A stretch of 64,000 bases of DNA from Anadara kagoshimensis (taxonomy: Eukaryota; Mollusca; Bivalvia; Arcoida; Arcidae): assembly GCA_021292105.1 (NCBI GenBank), contig CM037869.1, positions 40,503,530 through 40,567,529 of the forward strand, read 5' to 3'. The notes below the pieces were generated by a model. That model was given only the letters and a program-made list of their open reading frames with translations. It ran no database searches and was not told where the DNA came from. This document shows, in pieces, positions 22,517 through 34,060 of this stretch (within the stretch, counting starts at the first letter, position 1; every line of letters starts with the position of its first letter). Made by a program: the position numbers and the translations under genes.

Positions 22517-22680
22517 CATATCATAGTGTGAGAAAGTTTGTCAATTTAGTTGCAAAATGTCAGTAGGTTTATTCGGGTATTTCGGTTTCCTCAGCATGAA
22601 GCGACCGCCTCGATACAGCTTAAGGAATTTTGACTGGAACGTAACAACCCATTACCCTACTTCGATCAAATCAAAACCAC
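22517..22680 (+). mobile_element. SINE-L 3' fragment
   Basis: GTGAGAAAGTTTGTCAATTT, then CGGTTTCCTCAGCATGAAGC and GACCGCCTCGATACAGCTTA, then TTTTGACTGGAACGTAAC. The 80-codon frame over it is repeat sequence. Confidence 0.75.
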
Positions 22681-22959
22681 TTGACCCCAGTGGTGTGTGT
22701 TGTGCATCTTCACCATTATTGGAAAATGAACTTGACCATTTTTTTAAACAAATATACAAAGTAGACCAAAATATACAGAAAACAAAAATATACGAATAGC
22801 CTTCAAGTAAAACTCCTAAAAAACCAAACTGCTGTAAAATGCCGATGCTATTTGAAACAACTTCCTTTTTCTTTTATTCGGGATTTCGGCGACGGGGTCT
22901 AACCTACCGGCTTAGTGTCTCTATAAACCTAAGTTAAATGACCACTCAATTAACAGATG

Positions 22960-23085
22960 ATAATGTGAGGAAGATGACCAGTTCCCTAGCCGCAGGTCAA
23001 TGGTTTTTCTCCAGGCACTCAGATTTCCTCCATCATACCAGAACTTACCACCTTAATATAAGTAAAGAATCTTGCCTCTTGCGTT
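22960..23085 (+). mobile_element. SINE-L 3' fragment
   Basis: TTTTTCTCCAGGCACTCAGA, TTTCCTCCATCATACCAGAA, then CACCTTAATATAAGTAAAGA and ATCTTGCC. Head absent. Confidence 0.7.
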
Positions 23086-23374
23086 AACCATAACTTTTCA
23101 ATTTCTTGGACATTTGACATTGTTGTATAACAGACGTGACATAATCGGTAGCATGAGCTGATGCCAGATGGTCTTTGAACACTTTTTACACTATTCTTTA
23201 TTTTTTAAATATCCGCACATTAAAAAAATGAGGAAAGGGAGAGGTGTTTGGTTTGGGGTTCCCTTTCATTCTATGGCTACTTAACTTTTTTAAAAGTAGT
23301 TACATCAAGGTATATATGAGAACCTTGGTACATTGCGCCTATTTATCAACAACCGATAATGCTACATAAAAAAC
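23086..23374. other. Unassigned intergenic DNA
   Basis: Nothing recognised. Confidence 0.4.
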
Positions 23375-23495
23375 AAACATACTAATCCATGCCGAAAAAA
23401 CGCTCCCAAGGCAAAGTAAAATAGGCCAAATATTTAAACTTCCACCAGGGAAGTGAGGCCGGATGTACATTCCTGTTTAGCTAGCCAAATCTGTC
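23375..23495 (-). repeat. Repeat K copy
   Basis: Minus strand: GGCTAGCTAAACAGGAATGT, CATCCGGCCTCACTTCCCTG, GTGGAAGTTTAAATAT, then TTACTTTGCC. Family order kept. Confidence 0.75.
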
Positions 23496-24009
23496 ACGAG
23501 TGTAAAAAAGAACAACAAAAGTTTCAAAGCCAGTGACGAGAACAGAAGTCGATGACGACTAGATATAAAACATGTGTATGTATCAATAAAGTCAGATGTG
23601 AGCTTGTAAAACAATGGGCTATAATATCCGGTTCAAAAATATCAAAGAGACCAAAGGATCTTAAAATTAAAGTAGATACATGTACAGAGTTCCTACAATA
23701 AATCGTTAGAAACAGCAGGGATATTGCCGAGTGTATGTCATCCCGGAAATAAATATTATAGTTCAATCGGCAGACAATGGCGGATCAACATAGACCGATA
23801 TCACAATAAAACAGCAATAGCTACTTTATTTATCAATATTAGACACGCCGCTGTAATTATGAAAATATCAAAACAAAATCAATACTTATAATAGTAGTAA
23901 AATTTACAAATCATGACCTTGAAAGAAATCGTATTATGATACAATGGTTCGGCCTTTTCCGTCGCACCTCTAAAACAACTTGTAAGGTGTTAAAGACTGA
24001 ATGATGTTC
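23496..24009. other. Unassigned DNA, perhaps LINE remains
   Basis: No coding match is visible upstream of the LINE C-terminus at 24010, so the element is 5'-truncated there or decayed beyond recognition. Confidence 0.4.
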
Positions 24010-24168
24010 CGACTTTACCGTCTTACAATCCGGCACAGAACAGTCAAAGCAGAACTTAAATAACCGAAACTGGCATGGGGAGAGGCAGCGGCCAAAGCCA
24101 AGAAGAGAGCTGAGTGGCGAAGTCTTGTGTTGACCTTTTGTTCCACTGAAAGCGAAAAGGATAGGTAG
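24010..24168 (+). pseudogene. LINE ORF2 C-terminus
   Basis: The plus-strand frame ending at the TAG at 24166-24168 reads RHRTVKAELK, a stop codon, then KLAWGEAAAKAKKRAEWR and SLVLTFCSTESEKDR. Many animal non-LTR retrotransposon ORF2 proteins end this way: a W-G-E-A segment, then a basic helix with W-R, then CST-x-S-x-x-D at the terminus. This is the part after the reverse transcriptase. One in-frame TAA sits at about 24061. The RT and endonuclease are not found upstream, so this is a 5'-truncated fossil. About 70 bp of possible 3' UTR follows. The clade cannot be assigned from this piece. Confidence 0.75.
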
Positions 24169-24366
24169 GTAGTTAGGAAGGTAAGGAGATTCGATATCCA
24201 GCTTTGTTTTCGAAAAGGAGGGTAAAAACCTATCAAACTGTCAAATAAAGTTAAACACTAATATATTCTGCTGTTATGAATTACCTTATAGCATATAATG
24301 TTCAAGTTTGTGTAAGTACTTTCAATTATATCACTTATATCGAGACATCAGATCTAGGTGAATACA

Positions 24367-24530
24367 TACAGTCCAACCTGCCTTAAAGGCCACCTCTATA
24401 TAAGGGCCAATAAAATTGTATCCCAATTTTCGTTATTCATACTATTTGAACCTGTATATAAAGACCACCTGGTTATTAAGGCCACTTTTACTGGTTGTCT
24501 TCAGTGGCCTTTATAGACAGGTTTGACTGA
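24367..24530 (-). mobile_element. MITE-Q copy
   Basis: TA, CAGTCCAACCTGCCTTAAAG at the left; ATAGACAGGTTTGACTG at the right. Opposite orientation to the copies at 7884 and 25360. Confidence 0.88.
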
Positions 24531-24672
24531 ACATGCATACATACGTATTTCGCATGTGGCAAGGAACTTTGCGGGATCGTTTTTTGTGATCACAGAATTC
24601 GAATTTACATATTGCCAAAGGCAGTACGTAGCGTTTAAATAAAGTTGAAGTTTGTCAGGTCAACAATTTTAT

Positions 24673-25318
24673 ATGTACAGTCCTGTCGAAATGTTAACAC
24701 TTTGATAACAAGTGACCGAGACAAGTATAGCTAATGGTGAAAAAAGCTGTCTAGAGATACGCTAATAGATGGCAGCTGGCGAAAATCAGCTGAGACATAA
24801 CTGGGGTAAAGTGATCATGAGTTGGACACCCACTATGAGCTCGGCCCCATACCAAGCTGATAAAGCTATGGAAAGTCGAGATAAGTATAGCTAATTGTGA
24901 AAAAAGCTGTCTAGAGATACGCTAATAGATGGCAGCTGGCGAAAAGCTGCTGAGACATAACTGGGGTAAAGTGATCGTGAATTGGACACCCACTATACGC
25001 TCGGCCCCATACCACACTGAAAAAGCTATAGAAAGTCAAACATAACTGATGGCAATGGCCTTTGGGTTATCTCGGATGTTTATTTCATGTACCACATACG
25101 GATAAGAGTGGATAAGTTCCGAAAATCCCGAAACTACGTTTTCGATCGTGAGTCGGACAGGTCTGATATTGAGTCGGACAGTCAAGACTGGCATCATTTC
25201 CATTACCGTAGCTAGACCCCACAGTTTCCTTTCAACCTAACGAGGTTCCCTTATGAACTCTAGAGTCGACACTAAATTGTTAAACCAAGCGTGAAACTTT
25301 CGACAGGTCTGTACTGTT
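24673..25318. mobile_element. MITE-P, long form with internal 170-bp duplication
   Basis: Ends TACAGTCCTGTCGAAATG and CTTTCGACAGGTCTGTACTG. The segment starting AAGTATAGCTAAT(G/T)GTG is present twice (about 24721 and 24891) with only a few differences. Another 270 bp of related but diverged interior follows. At about 645 bp it is three times the usual family length. Confidence 0.8.
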
Positions 25319-25359
25319 TATATGTACACACAACTCTCAGTTTCTACAGAAAACCAAAT

Positions 25360-25540
25360 ACAGTCAAACCTGTCTATAAAGGCCATCTAAGAGAACCAGT
25401 AATAGTGGCCTTTATGAGCAGGTGACCTTTATATAAGGTTCAAATAATATGAATAAAGAACAATTGAGATTCAATTCTACTGACCTTTATAAGCAGGTGG
25501 TCCTTATATAGAGGTGGCCTTTAAGGCAGGTTGGACTGTA
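25360..25540 (+). mobile_element. MITE-Q copy
   Basis: TA, CAGTCAAACCTGTCTATAAA at the left; AAGGCAGGTTGGACTG, TA at the right. Repeat G begins about 10 bp downstream. Confidence 0.92.
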
Positions 25541-25550
25541 TTCCCAATTG

Positions 25551-25822
25551 AAATAAAAACTAGAAAAACTGTGAGCCACAACCTCACAAAAAATAACCCC
25601 CGCTCCCAAAATTCATCGGATCAAATTTTTAAATAGGAGGTGCACATCTACATTATATCACAAAGATTGTGTGAAAGTTTCATGAAAATCCATTGAAGGG
25701 TTTAGGAGGAGTTGCGGATAAGAGATAGGTACCCTAAGGTGTAACGGAAGGACGGACGGACACACGGACGGAAACCCCTATCACTATATACCCCCACTTT
25801 TTAAGCGGGGGGGGGGGGGTAT
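25551..25822 (+). repeat. Repeat G copy 2
   Basis: Nearly identical to 224-484 (AAGGACGGACGGACACACGG, CACTATATACCCCCACTTTT, then a G-run). Such similarity suggests recent spread. Confidence 0.85.
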
Positions 25823-25834
25823 AATAAATAGGTA

Positions 25835-25912
25835 GTTCTGGATGAACTGTCGAATTCGACACTAATCCGTTAGCTTAGTATTAAACTTTCAACAGGCCTG
25901 TAGTATACATGT
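25835..25912. mobile_element. MITE-P right half
   Basis: GATGAACTGTCGAATTCGAC, TTAGCTTAGTATTAAACTTT and CAACAGGCCTGTAGTATAC. The left half is absent; repeat G lies where it should be. Confidence 0.75.
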
Positions 25913-26628
25913 ATACCCTTTTCAAAAGCTCTGCACACAACTTTCAGTTTCTACAGAAAGCCAAATATTCCCATTGAAATAAAAATAAATTGAATTAAAT
26001 TTCTAATCAGGAATTTCCTGTATGCAATCATAATGTATTAAATACATTTAATGTAGGGCTTTTAAAAATTGATTTTTCTTTTTAAATTAAAGCGCTGCGT
26101 GGTTATCATTAAGAATATTTTTAAATGAGCTATAGACTTGTATATAAAAACGTTATTGAATTGCATATAGAATAGTATCTACTCTCTGAACAACAGCTGA
26201 AAACGGCAATAACTGAATATAACCATTGTACCATTCAAATTATGACTTTAGAACCCTTATCGAAAATATTTGATAAAAATCCAGAAGAAATCAAATGGCC
26301 TTTTTTCTCCGATTCTTAAGTTGGCAATTGATACAGTTTCTTTGAAAAAGTTTCTTTCAGCTTGGATCGACATGTGGTCTGGGTTGATATTTTTGGTTTG
26401 ACAACTTCAAAAAAGACTATTTGTAAACTTTCTCTTTTTAACTTGCCAAGTTTTGAAAAGAGGTAAGTTTGTAAAAAAAAGTCTTGTGTTGAATATTTGT
26501 TAGGACCAAAGTTTTTCATTTTGATAAATAATGCTGTATAAGTACATGTATATTATGTGTAAATAAAACGTTACTGCAAATCTTTCTGAAAAGACTCCGA
26601 TTTTAAAATCCGATATTTCATAACATTT
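25913..26628. other. Unassigned AT-rich DNA
   Basis: CTCTGCACACAACTTTCAGTTTCTACAGAAA-type text near 25930 repeats the text near 25328, so a short flank duplication brackets the Q/G/P cluster. Otherwise nothing recognised. Confidence 0.5.
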
Positions 26629-28290
26629 AGATATGTAATTATATACAGAACATTCAATTTACCCAACTATGTGTCGTAATAGTAACGTAATTCAACCTGT
26701 CATTTAGTAGCTTGTTGGTAGAGAGACTGTTTCCAATTACGGGGAACTTTATACAACAATGCAAGCTGCTTACACATAAATTGTTGACCCAGATATCAAA
26801 ATATTTTATGACCGTCATCATAATATCCACTATGATGTCTCTGTATCTAAAACTACCCTTGATATATTTTACATCCCTTAGTTCCTTTCATTCTCACTAT
26901 TGATTAAACACATGATAGGTAAGATAGCTAATCAAGAGGTGCTTACACTTTCGGAACACCCGGTCTCACTTCCCTGGTGAAAGTTCGCGTGTCTAACCTA
27001 ACTTGTCAATTCCAAAGTTTTTACTTTGCTTCTGGATTGTGATTCGGACATGGGTTAGTATGTTTGTTTTTGATTAGATATGTAATTATATAAAGAACAT
27101 TTAATTTACCCAAATATGATTCGTAATAGCAACTCAACTTGTTATTTGGTAGTTTATTGGTAGAGAGACTGTTTCCAAAACATGAACTTTATACAACCAA
27201 GCAAACTGTTTTCAAATAAATTGTTGACCCAGGTATAATCAAAATGTTCAATTTACCAAAATATGTTTCCTAATAGCAACTCAACCTGTCATTCAGTAAC
27301 TTGTTGGTAGAGTCTGTTGCAACTTTGCAACATTTATACAACAAAGCAGGCTGCTTCAAAAAAGTTGTTTTACCTAGGTATCATCAAAATGTTTTATGGG
27401 CGTCATCATATGATTGCTGATCACTATGATGTCACTGTATCCAAAAATACCCTGGATATGTTTTACATCCTATAGTTCCTTGTTCTTTGTATTCTCAATT
27501 TTGATTACATACGTGACAGGTGTAGGTAGCTAAGCAGGAGATGCTTACTCTTCTGGAGCAACCGGCCTCACTTCCTTGGTGGAAGTTCATCTAAGTAACG
27601 TAATTGGTCAGTTTCTACTTTTTACTTTGCTTCTGGATTGTGATTCCGACATGGTAGTATGTATGTTTTTGATTAGATATGTAAAACAGAACATTCAATT
27701 AACCCAAATATGTTTCATAATAGTAACTCAACCTGTCATTCAGTAGCTTGTTGGTAGAGACTGTTTCCACTATACGAACTTTATGTTGACCCAGGTTAAA
27801 TCAAAATGTTCAATTTACCCAAATATGTTTCGTAATAGCAACTCAACCTGTCATTCAGTAACTTGTTGTTTGAGAGACTGTTACCCACTACGCAAACTTT
27901 ATACAACAATGCAAGCTGCTTACAAATAAATTGTTGACCCAGATATCAAAATGTTTCATGACCGTCATCACAATATGGTTGATTAGCATGGTGTATCCAA
28001 AATTGTCCTGGATATATTTTTCATCCCTATAAGTTCTATGCTCTTTTCATTCTCAATTTTGTCGACACTCTCCATGAACAGGAGTTACTTATCTTTCTGG
28101 AACAACCGGCGTCACCTCTCTGATGGAAGTTCCTGTTATTAGCCTTTTTGCCAGTTTCAAGGTTTTACCTTTGCTTTGGGACTGGTTTTAGACATGAATT
28201 GATATGTTTATGTTTGAACATTAAGATATGTAATTATATACAACAGAACATTTAATTTATCCAAATATGTTCCACAAAAGCAAACGTCAA
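26629..28290 (+). repeat. Tandem array of long and short units including repeat K
   Basis: The phrase CATTCAATTTACCCAA or a near match, followed by TAACTCAACCTGTCATT and TAGCTTGTTGGTAGAGA, starts units near 26629, 27079, 27241, 27677, 27805 and 28225. Long units (about 420-450 bp) also hold a full repeat K (CCGGCCTCACTTCCCTGGTG); short ones (about 130-160 bp) stop before it. Short plus long recurs at about 550-600 bp. Confidence 0.85.
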
Positions 28291-28734
28291 ACCCTCTCCT
28301 GTTTTAAAAACAATTATGTGTGCTATTCTATTATTCCGTACCCCTAAGTAGAACTTAAGATTATACATTCAAATATTCATTTTTTAAAATTTGCATAAAA
28401 ACATCATCTGTGACGTACGAAAAATGCACTTTATATACAGAGTATCCTTTTATAGAACTATATGGTCGGTTTGGTTGCAATATAAATAGTTGTTCTGTAC
28501 ATAGAAATGTTCGCTATATCAGGTTTTACTGTTCTGTTTTTTCGTATTTTCTTGTAAAATAAAGGGCATTTTCATCAAATCAGAGATAATTTATATTTCA
28601 ATTACTCGTGTGTTGTTAAGTTGTAAGATGCTATTCCATCAAGCTAACGCACACTGTCGGTAGTACATTAACATTTATATGAAATCGTATATCTCCAACC
28701 AAAAATATTTCCTTTCACTCTCAATTGTGATAAC
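28291..28734. other. Unassigned AT-rich DNA
   Basis: Nothing recognised. Confidence 0.5.
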
Positions 28735-28885
28735 ATACACATGGAGGGTTTAGCTAGTTAAACAGGATGTGCTTGCTTATCCTTCCGGAACACCCAGTCT
28801 CACTTTCCTGGAGGAAGTAAACGTGTTTCGACTAATTTGTCAGTTTTAACTTTGTTTCTGGATTGCAATTCGGACATGGATTAGT
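28735..28885 (+). repeat. Repeat K copy
   Basis: TTTAGCTAGTTAAACAGGAT, CTTCCGGAACACCCAGTCTC, ACTTTCCTGGAGGAAG, then GTCAGTTTTAACTTTGTTTC and TGGATTGCAATTCGGACATG. Confidence 0.85.
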
Positions 28886-29034
28886 ATGTTTGGTTTTATC
28901 TTTGAGATGGTTAAAACGAATAGACCTCTCGAGTCGACACAATCGGTTTGAACGTAGTGGTAGAGAAATGTAAAATAAAGAATGCCCATCAATGTCAAAC
29001 TGATTTTTTTTTCAAATTGTGATTGTTATAACTT

Positions 29035-29315
29035 CTAGCAGTGCAACATTTGCTTACCCTTCCAGAGGAAGCGACCTCCCTTCCCTGGTAGAAACTTATG
29101 TGTTTTAACTCAATTTCCTAGTTTTCAAAAAAGTTTTGGACAAATTATTATTTTACCCCGATAGGTAATTTTTCATTTAAATCCCAATCGCTAAAAGGAT
29201 AAACCATTTAGTATTATACCGGTATGTGGAAGCATACATGTATTTTTTGTCAGTTTACAAAGTTTTTACTTTGCTTTTGGGATTGTGATCTAAACATGGA
29301 CTGTTATGCTCCTGT
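29035..29315 (+). repeat. Repeat K copy, interrupted
   Basis: 5' part at 29035-29130 (CCTTCCAGAGGAAGCGACCT, CCCTTCCCTGGTAGAAAC) and 3' part at 29248-29308 (GTCAGTTTACAAAGTTTTTA, CTTTTGGGATTGTGATC), with about 120 bp of unrelated AT-rich DNA between. Confidence 0.65.
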
Positions 29316-29694
29316 TTGATTAATTTGGCAGATATGAAGTAAACCTTCGATCAAACCCGCGACTGGTCCATTCAGATCCATGAGTTCTAAAGAGGGTTAT
29401 CAATTAATTGAAGGGGACTTAAAAGAAAGATACATACATAAAATAATGATTTTGAACAATTATATATATTCTTTTAACATTTTATTCAATGATCGTAAAA
29501 TGATATCCCTTTGTGATATAGTTAGTACTTGGATTACAGTTCTGTATATCCTTTTCTCAATAAATCTAGCATTCGTTCGAAGTATGAAATAGTTTTACAT
29601 ACAGTGGTCGCTATATGTACATGTATACAATACTTTAGACATGGACTGGTACATTTGTTTTTAAATATATAGCGCAGTACTTCAAACAACATCA
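29316..29694. other. Unassigned intergenic DNA
   Basis: A 70-codon frame has no recognisable motif; TGTACATGTATAC occurs at 29616. Confidence 0.5.
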
Positions 29695-30500
29695 ATCATA
29701 TAGGGTAGAACTGCATAAGTTCAAAGTTATGGGATCAAATCCAGAAACTTGCACATTCGATATAACATTTTGATTAACTTGACCATTTGCATTTTTAAAG
29801 ATGAAATTCGTGATACTTCAAACAACAGCTAACAAACCAGGCAGGATCGTATGTGTTTAGTGTTATGGAATCTAATCCATGGATTTACACGTGTCCAGGA
29901 ACCCGGGCAAAACATTTTGATTTATACAGACTTGACTATTACCATGTAAAAGACCAGGAAGCTAGATATTTCAAACAACTAATGTACCAGACAGAATTGT
30001 TCAGGAAATCTCACGTGTTTAAGATTACGGGATCAAATCCAGGAAGCGATACATTCCTCAAAGCATTTTGATTTACACAGACATGCGAGATACAATCGCA
30101 CCGCCTTAAAGGCCACCTCTATATAAAGACCAGCTGCTTTTAAAGGCCACTAAAATTTTATCCCAAATGCTCTTTTTTCAAGCTATCTGAACCTCTTTAT
30201 TAGGGCTACCTGCCCATAAAGGCCAATTTTACTGGTTCCCTTTGGTGGCCTTTACAGACAGGTTTAACTGTAATTCATGCAAAATCTAACATACAATGTA
30301 CCCATGTTTTTTAAGGTTATGGGATCGATTCCAGGAAGCCATATATTCCACAAAATATTTTGATGTGAAGTCTTGACCTTTTGCTTTTTGATCGAGATGC
30401 GAGACACGACAAAAATATCTAACAAACCATGTACCAGACAAAATTTGTATGTGTTAAAGGTTATGGGATCGATTCCAGGAACCCATGCATTCCACAAAAC
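29695..30500 (+). repeat. Tandem array, about 140-bp unit
   Basis: Phrase GTTATGGGATCGATTCCAGG or a variant, then CATTCCACAAAACATTTTGA and CAGACTTGACCATTTGC, recurs near 29725, 29866, 30030, 30316 and 30462. GGGATCGATTCC resembles a pol III box B but no box A is evident. A MITE-Q splits one unit. Confidence 0.8.
30091..30272 (-). mobile_element. MITE-Q copy inside the 140-bp array
   Basis: TA, CAATCGCACCGCCTTAAAGG at the left; ACAGACAGGTTTAACTG, TA at the right. Inserted at GCGAGATA in an array unit. Confidence 0.85.
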
Positions 30501-31910
30501 ATACTAGTAGTATATACTACTTCTATGTATGTATTTTGTATTTGTTTTTGTTTGTTGTCATTAATATTTATGTCACTTACAGCATGTATATAGTGTTTAC
30601 GTTATTTTGATGTAAAACCATTTATTTATAATCTCTACTGCAGAGGAACTATATAAAGAATAGAATAGATCTTCACAGACATGACCATTTGCGTTTCATG
30701 GTCCACCGTAGGTCTAATTTTTTTTACACGCTATATATCAAGGTGTACTCAAACTACCATCTCACGAACTCGGGTCTCGTGAAGCCAATCTTAAGTTGTG
30801 TACATACCACTTCAACTTCAATTATGGTGCTCATCAAAATCCAAGGTGGACATAACTGGTTTAAGACGTCTCAATATAAGTGAAACAATCAATTCCTCAC
30901 ATACCAACAACGTATATAACCGTGGTTTAATTAAATTAAATTAAATATTTTGCCTACCTTGATGTCGTCTGCTTCCATCCTCCATTATACTGATGTGACA
31001 GGTAATATCCAAAAACAATGAATTAATAATTAAGATCCATATGTGATAATCTCGTACACACATAAACACTTATTTTTTAAATAATCCCAAAACGAATTAT
31101 CCGTAAGAAAATAAATCCGCTGGTAAAATTTACCCATCATGCAATGGATATCCACCATAAAACCAATCCAAACCTGTAATAAAAAGGACAAGAATTCTAT
31201 GAAACCGGTATAAAATTGCGTTTCACAATATCTCGAGTGATATCTTCTGTAAGTAAGCACAAAAGTGTTATTATTATTTAAAGGGGGGTAATTTAAATGA
31301 ATTTTTATCTTTTGTTAAGCGTTTAAAAGAGTAAGAAGTCAATTGTCCGAGTTAGCAATATCTTATTTCGATTTTAAACAAAAATGTCTATGTTGTAAGC
31401 TTTTTAGTAATATGTATTCTATCCCCGTCTCACTTTTCCATTTTATTCAACCAGGCCCGTAAACAAATCCCATATAATTGTATCCGAAGTTTCGCAACAG
31501 TGATGTAAAAATATTCCCCTTCTTTTGTATATTATGTTAAATTTGCCTATTCTTCTCGAGCTATTATATACCTACTCTTAAGAAATATCACTCCGACATG
31601 ACAAAGAACCCTTTCAATATCTTGGATGATAAAATTCACAATTTTCTTTATACTGTTTAGAAAGTGTATAGGAATATTTAAACCCATCTATTGATAAAGC
31701 CGGATTTTTAAAAATTGTTCTAAAAATAATGTGTTAGTATTTCAATTGACCAGATTTCATCTTTTTTCCTTTAATATAATGTTAAACACTTTATTGAATC
31801 AACCCCTAGATCAATTATTGCTGGAAAATTCAATATGTCACACGTTAAATTGTCAGATATATTTACTTCATCTGTCAGACTGTTATTTTCAACTACTTTT
31901 TTAACTTAAC
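30501..31910. other. Unassigned AT-rich DNA
   Basis: Near 30640, CTGCAGAGGAACTATATAAA and GAATAGAATAG resemble a LINE 3' end but nothing supports it upstream. A SINE-tail-like GTCTCAATATAAGTGAAACA lies at 30866-30885. No gene found. Confidence 0.5.
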
Positions 31911-33460
31911 ATGGAATGAAGTAATGGAATTTTACTCCCCAGTAAAGGGTCTGAGGGAGTCAGTTCAGGGATAGTAGAGAAACCGAGTGCCTGGAGATGG
32001 AGTAATGGAAATTTATGCCCCAGTAAAGGGTCTGAGAAAGTCAGTTTGGGGAGTGTAGAGCTAACTGAGTGCCCGGAGAAAACCACCGACCTTTCACAAG
32101 CAAGCTTTCTCGCATTAGGATCCTTCATGAGTGGGGTAACGGAGTAACGGAATTTTACGCCCGAGTAAAGATTCTCACACTTTCATGTATACCGTGAAAC
32201 TCGGTTCAGGGATGGTAGAGGAAACTGAGTGCCTTGAGAAAACCACCAACTTACTACAAGCAATCTTTCTCGCACTATATAGGATCTGTCATGAGTGGAG
32301 TGGAGTAATAGGTGCTAGAGGTCTCAGTCAAGATTATTTTACTTATATCAAGGGGGTTAGTTCTGGGATGGTGGAGAAAACGAGAGTGCCCGGATAAAAC
32401 CATTTACTTACTATAATATAAGCAATTTTCCTCGAACTAGAAGCGGACATGAGTGGGACGGAGTAATAGTGTTTCAGGTTCAAGTCAAGATTATTTTACT
32501 TATATCAAGGCGGTTGGTTCTTGGATTGTGGAGGAATCCGGAGTGCCAGGAGAAAACCACCTAACTCCTATGAGACAAGAAAAAATTCTCGCACTAGGAT
32601 CTGTCATGATATGGAGTGGAGTGAAGTAATAGTGCTTTAGGTCCCAGTCACAATTATTTTACTTATACAAGGCGGTTAGTTCCGGGATGGTGGAGGAAAC
32701 TGGAGTGACTTGAGAAAACCACCAAACTCCTACTAGCAGACTTTCTCGCACTATGATCTGTTATGATTTGGGTGGCGTAATTATGTTTCAGGTTCAAGTC
32801 AAGATTTTTTTTTACTAAAATCAAGGGGGTTAGTTCTTAGAAGGTGGAGAAAACCAGAGTACTTGGAGAAAACCACCAAACTCCTATTAGACAAGAAAAA
32901 ATTCTCGCACTAGGATCTGTCATGATATGGAGTGGAGTGAAGTAATAGTGTTTAAGGTCCCAGTGAAGATTTTTTCACATATCAATGCGGTTAGTTCTGG
33001 CCAACTTCTGGGATGGTGGGGAAACTGGGGTGCCGGAAAAAACCATCTACTTCATTTCCTCGCACTAGGATCTATTTTGAGTGGAGCGATAGAGTTTTAC
33101 GGCCCACTTAAGATTCTATGACTAACGTCTATAATGAGACACTCAGTTCAGAGATGGTGAAGAAAAGTCAGTGCCCGGAGAAAACTATTGACATTCTGCT
33201 GAGAAATGGCAAACGTTCTCATACTCAAGGTTATGTCATAGGCAGAGTGGAGTGGACAGTCCCAAGTTAAGATCCTTTCACTTGCTGAAAGGATACTCTG
33301 GTAGTCACTTCAGGGATGTTGGAGGAAACCCGAGTTTCCGGTGAAAACCACCAACCTCCTAAAAGCAAACTTTCTCGCACTAGAATATACTTTAAGTGGA
33401 GTGGAGTAACACTGTTTTAGACACCAGTCAAGATTTTCCCACTTATACCAAGGCTTTAAA
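31911..33460 (-). repeat. Tandem array of SINE-L 3' parts, about eleven units
   Basis: Units begin near 31911, 31996, 32129, 32293, 32451, 32612, 32768, 32928, 33071, 33244 and 33395; most are 145-173 bp. Each contains, reversed, the SINE-L text AGATCCTAGTGCGAGAAA, GGTGGTTTTCTCCGG and the 3' domain, and ends in GAGTGGAGTGGAGTAAT. None has the tRNA-like head. Units differ by 10-25% by eye, so the array is not young. Confidence 0.9.
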
Positions 33461-33811
33461 ATGTTTTGAGTAAATGAGCATGGCAGAACATATCAACAAG
33501 GCCTTTATCTTCTCCGATTTGATTGATGATCTTCATCTAGTCAGTCATGATTAAGTCTTGAATATGGCACAAAGTACCCTTCACTACAACTACCTAAACA
33601 AAACGTTTGATTGGACATGTTCAACGAGTGAGTAATGGTGAAGTCTTCAACACCCGCATGCCACACAGTCTTCTGCACGATCAGTGACTAGACGTTTAGA
33701 GCATTGGAGATAATGATCAAGAGATATTTTTAGGGGGAAAAACTTGTGCATATCTTAAATGTTTTCTGGACCAATAATCATATCATAAAAAGATGACAAG
33801 ACCACAATAGA

Positions 33812-34052
33812 CGCCCAAGTGGCCGAGTGGTCGAAAAAGCGATCTTAGGCATCATATCGCCTCTCACCACCTGGGTTCAAATCTCACTTGGGACAGATCT
33901 TAGTGTGAAAAATATGCCAGTTCGCCTGCCGACGGTAGGTGAGAGGTTTACTCAGGGACACTCCGATTTCCTCAACCAATCTTGATCTGATGACCGATTC
34001 GATATACGCGAAACTTGAAAAATCTTGATTCTGGAATAAAACATCATTAAAA
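33812..34052 (+). mobile_element. SINE-L, complete, with target duplication
   Basis: The tRNA-Leu-like head GCCCAAGTGGCCGAGTGGTC has box B GGGTTCAAATCTC; acceptor arms GCCCAAG and CTTGGGA pair at 6 of 7 positions. The body GACAGATCTTAGTGTGAAAA and ACTCCGATTTCCTCAACCA leads to the 3' domain ending GAATAAAACATCATTAAAA. ACAATAGA flanks it at 33804-33811 and 34053-34060. This is the reference copy for the family here. Confidence 0.92.
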
Positions 34053-34060
34053 ACAATAGA

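Noticed and set aside
31911-33460. CRISPR-like array of regular repeats
   Set aside because: Units are about 160 bp of continuous SINE-derived sequence without unique spacers, in an animal-type genome.
33812-33895. Functional tRNA-Leu gene
   Set aside because: It is followed by a SINE body and 3' domain with a target duplication, so it is a SINE head.
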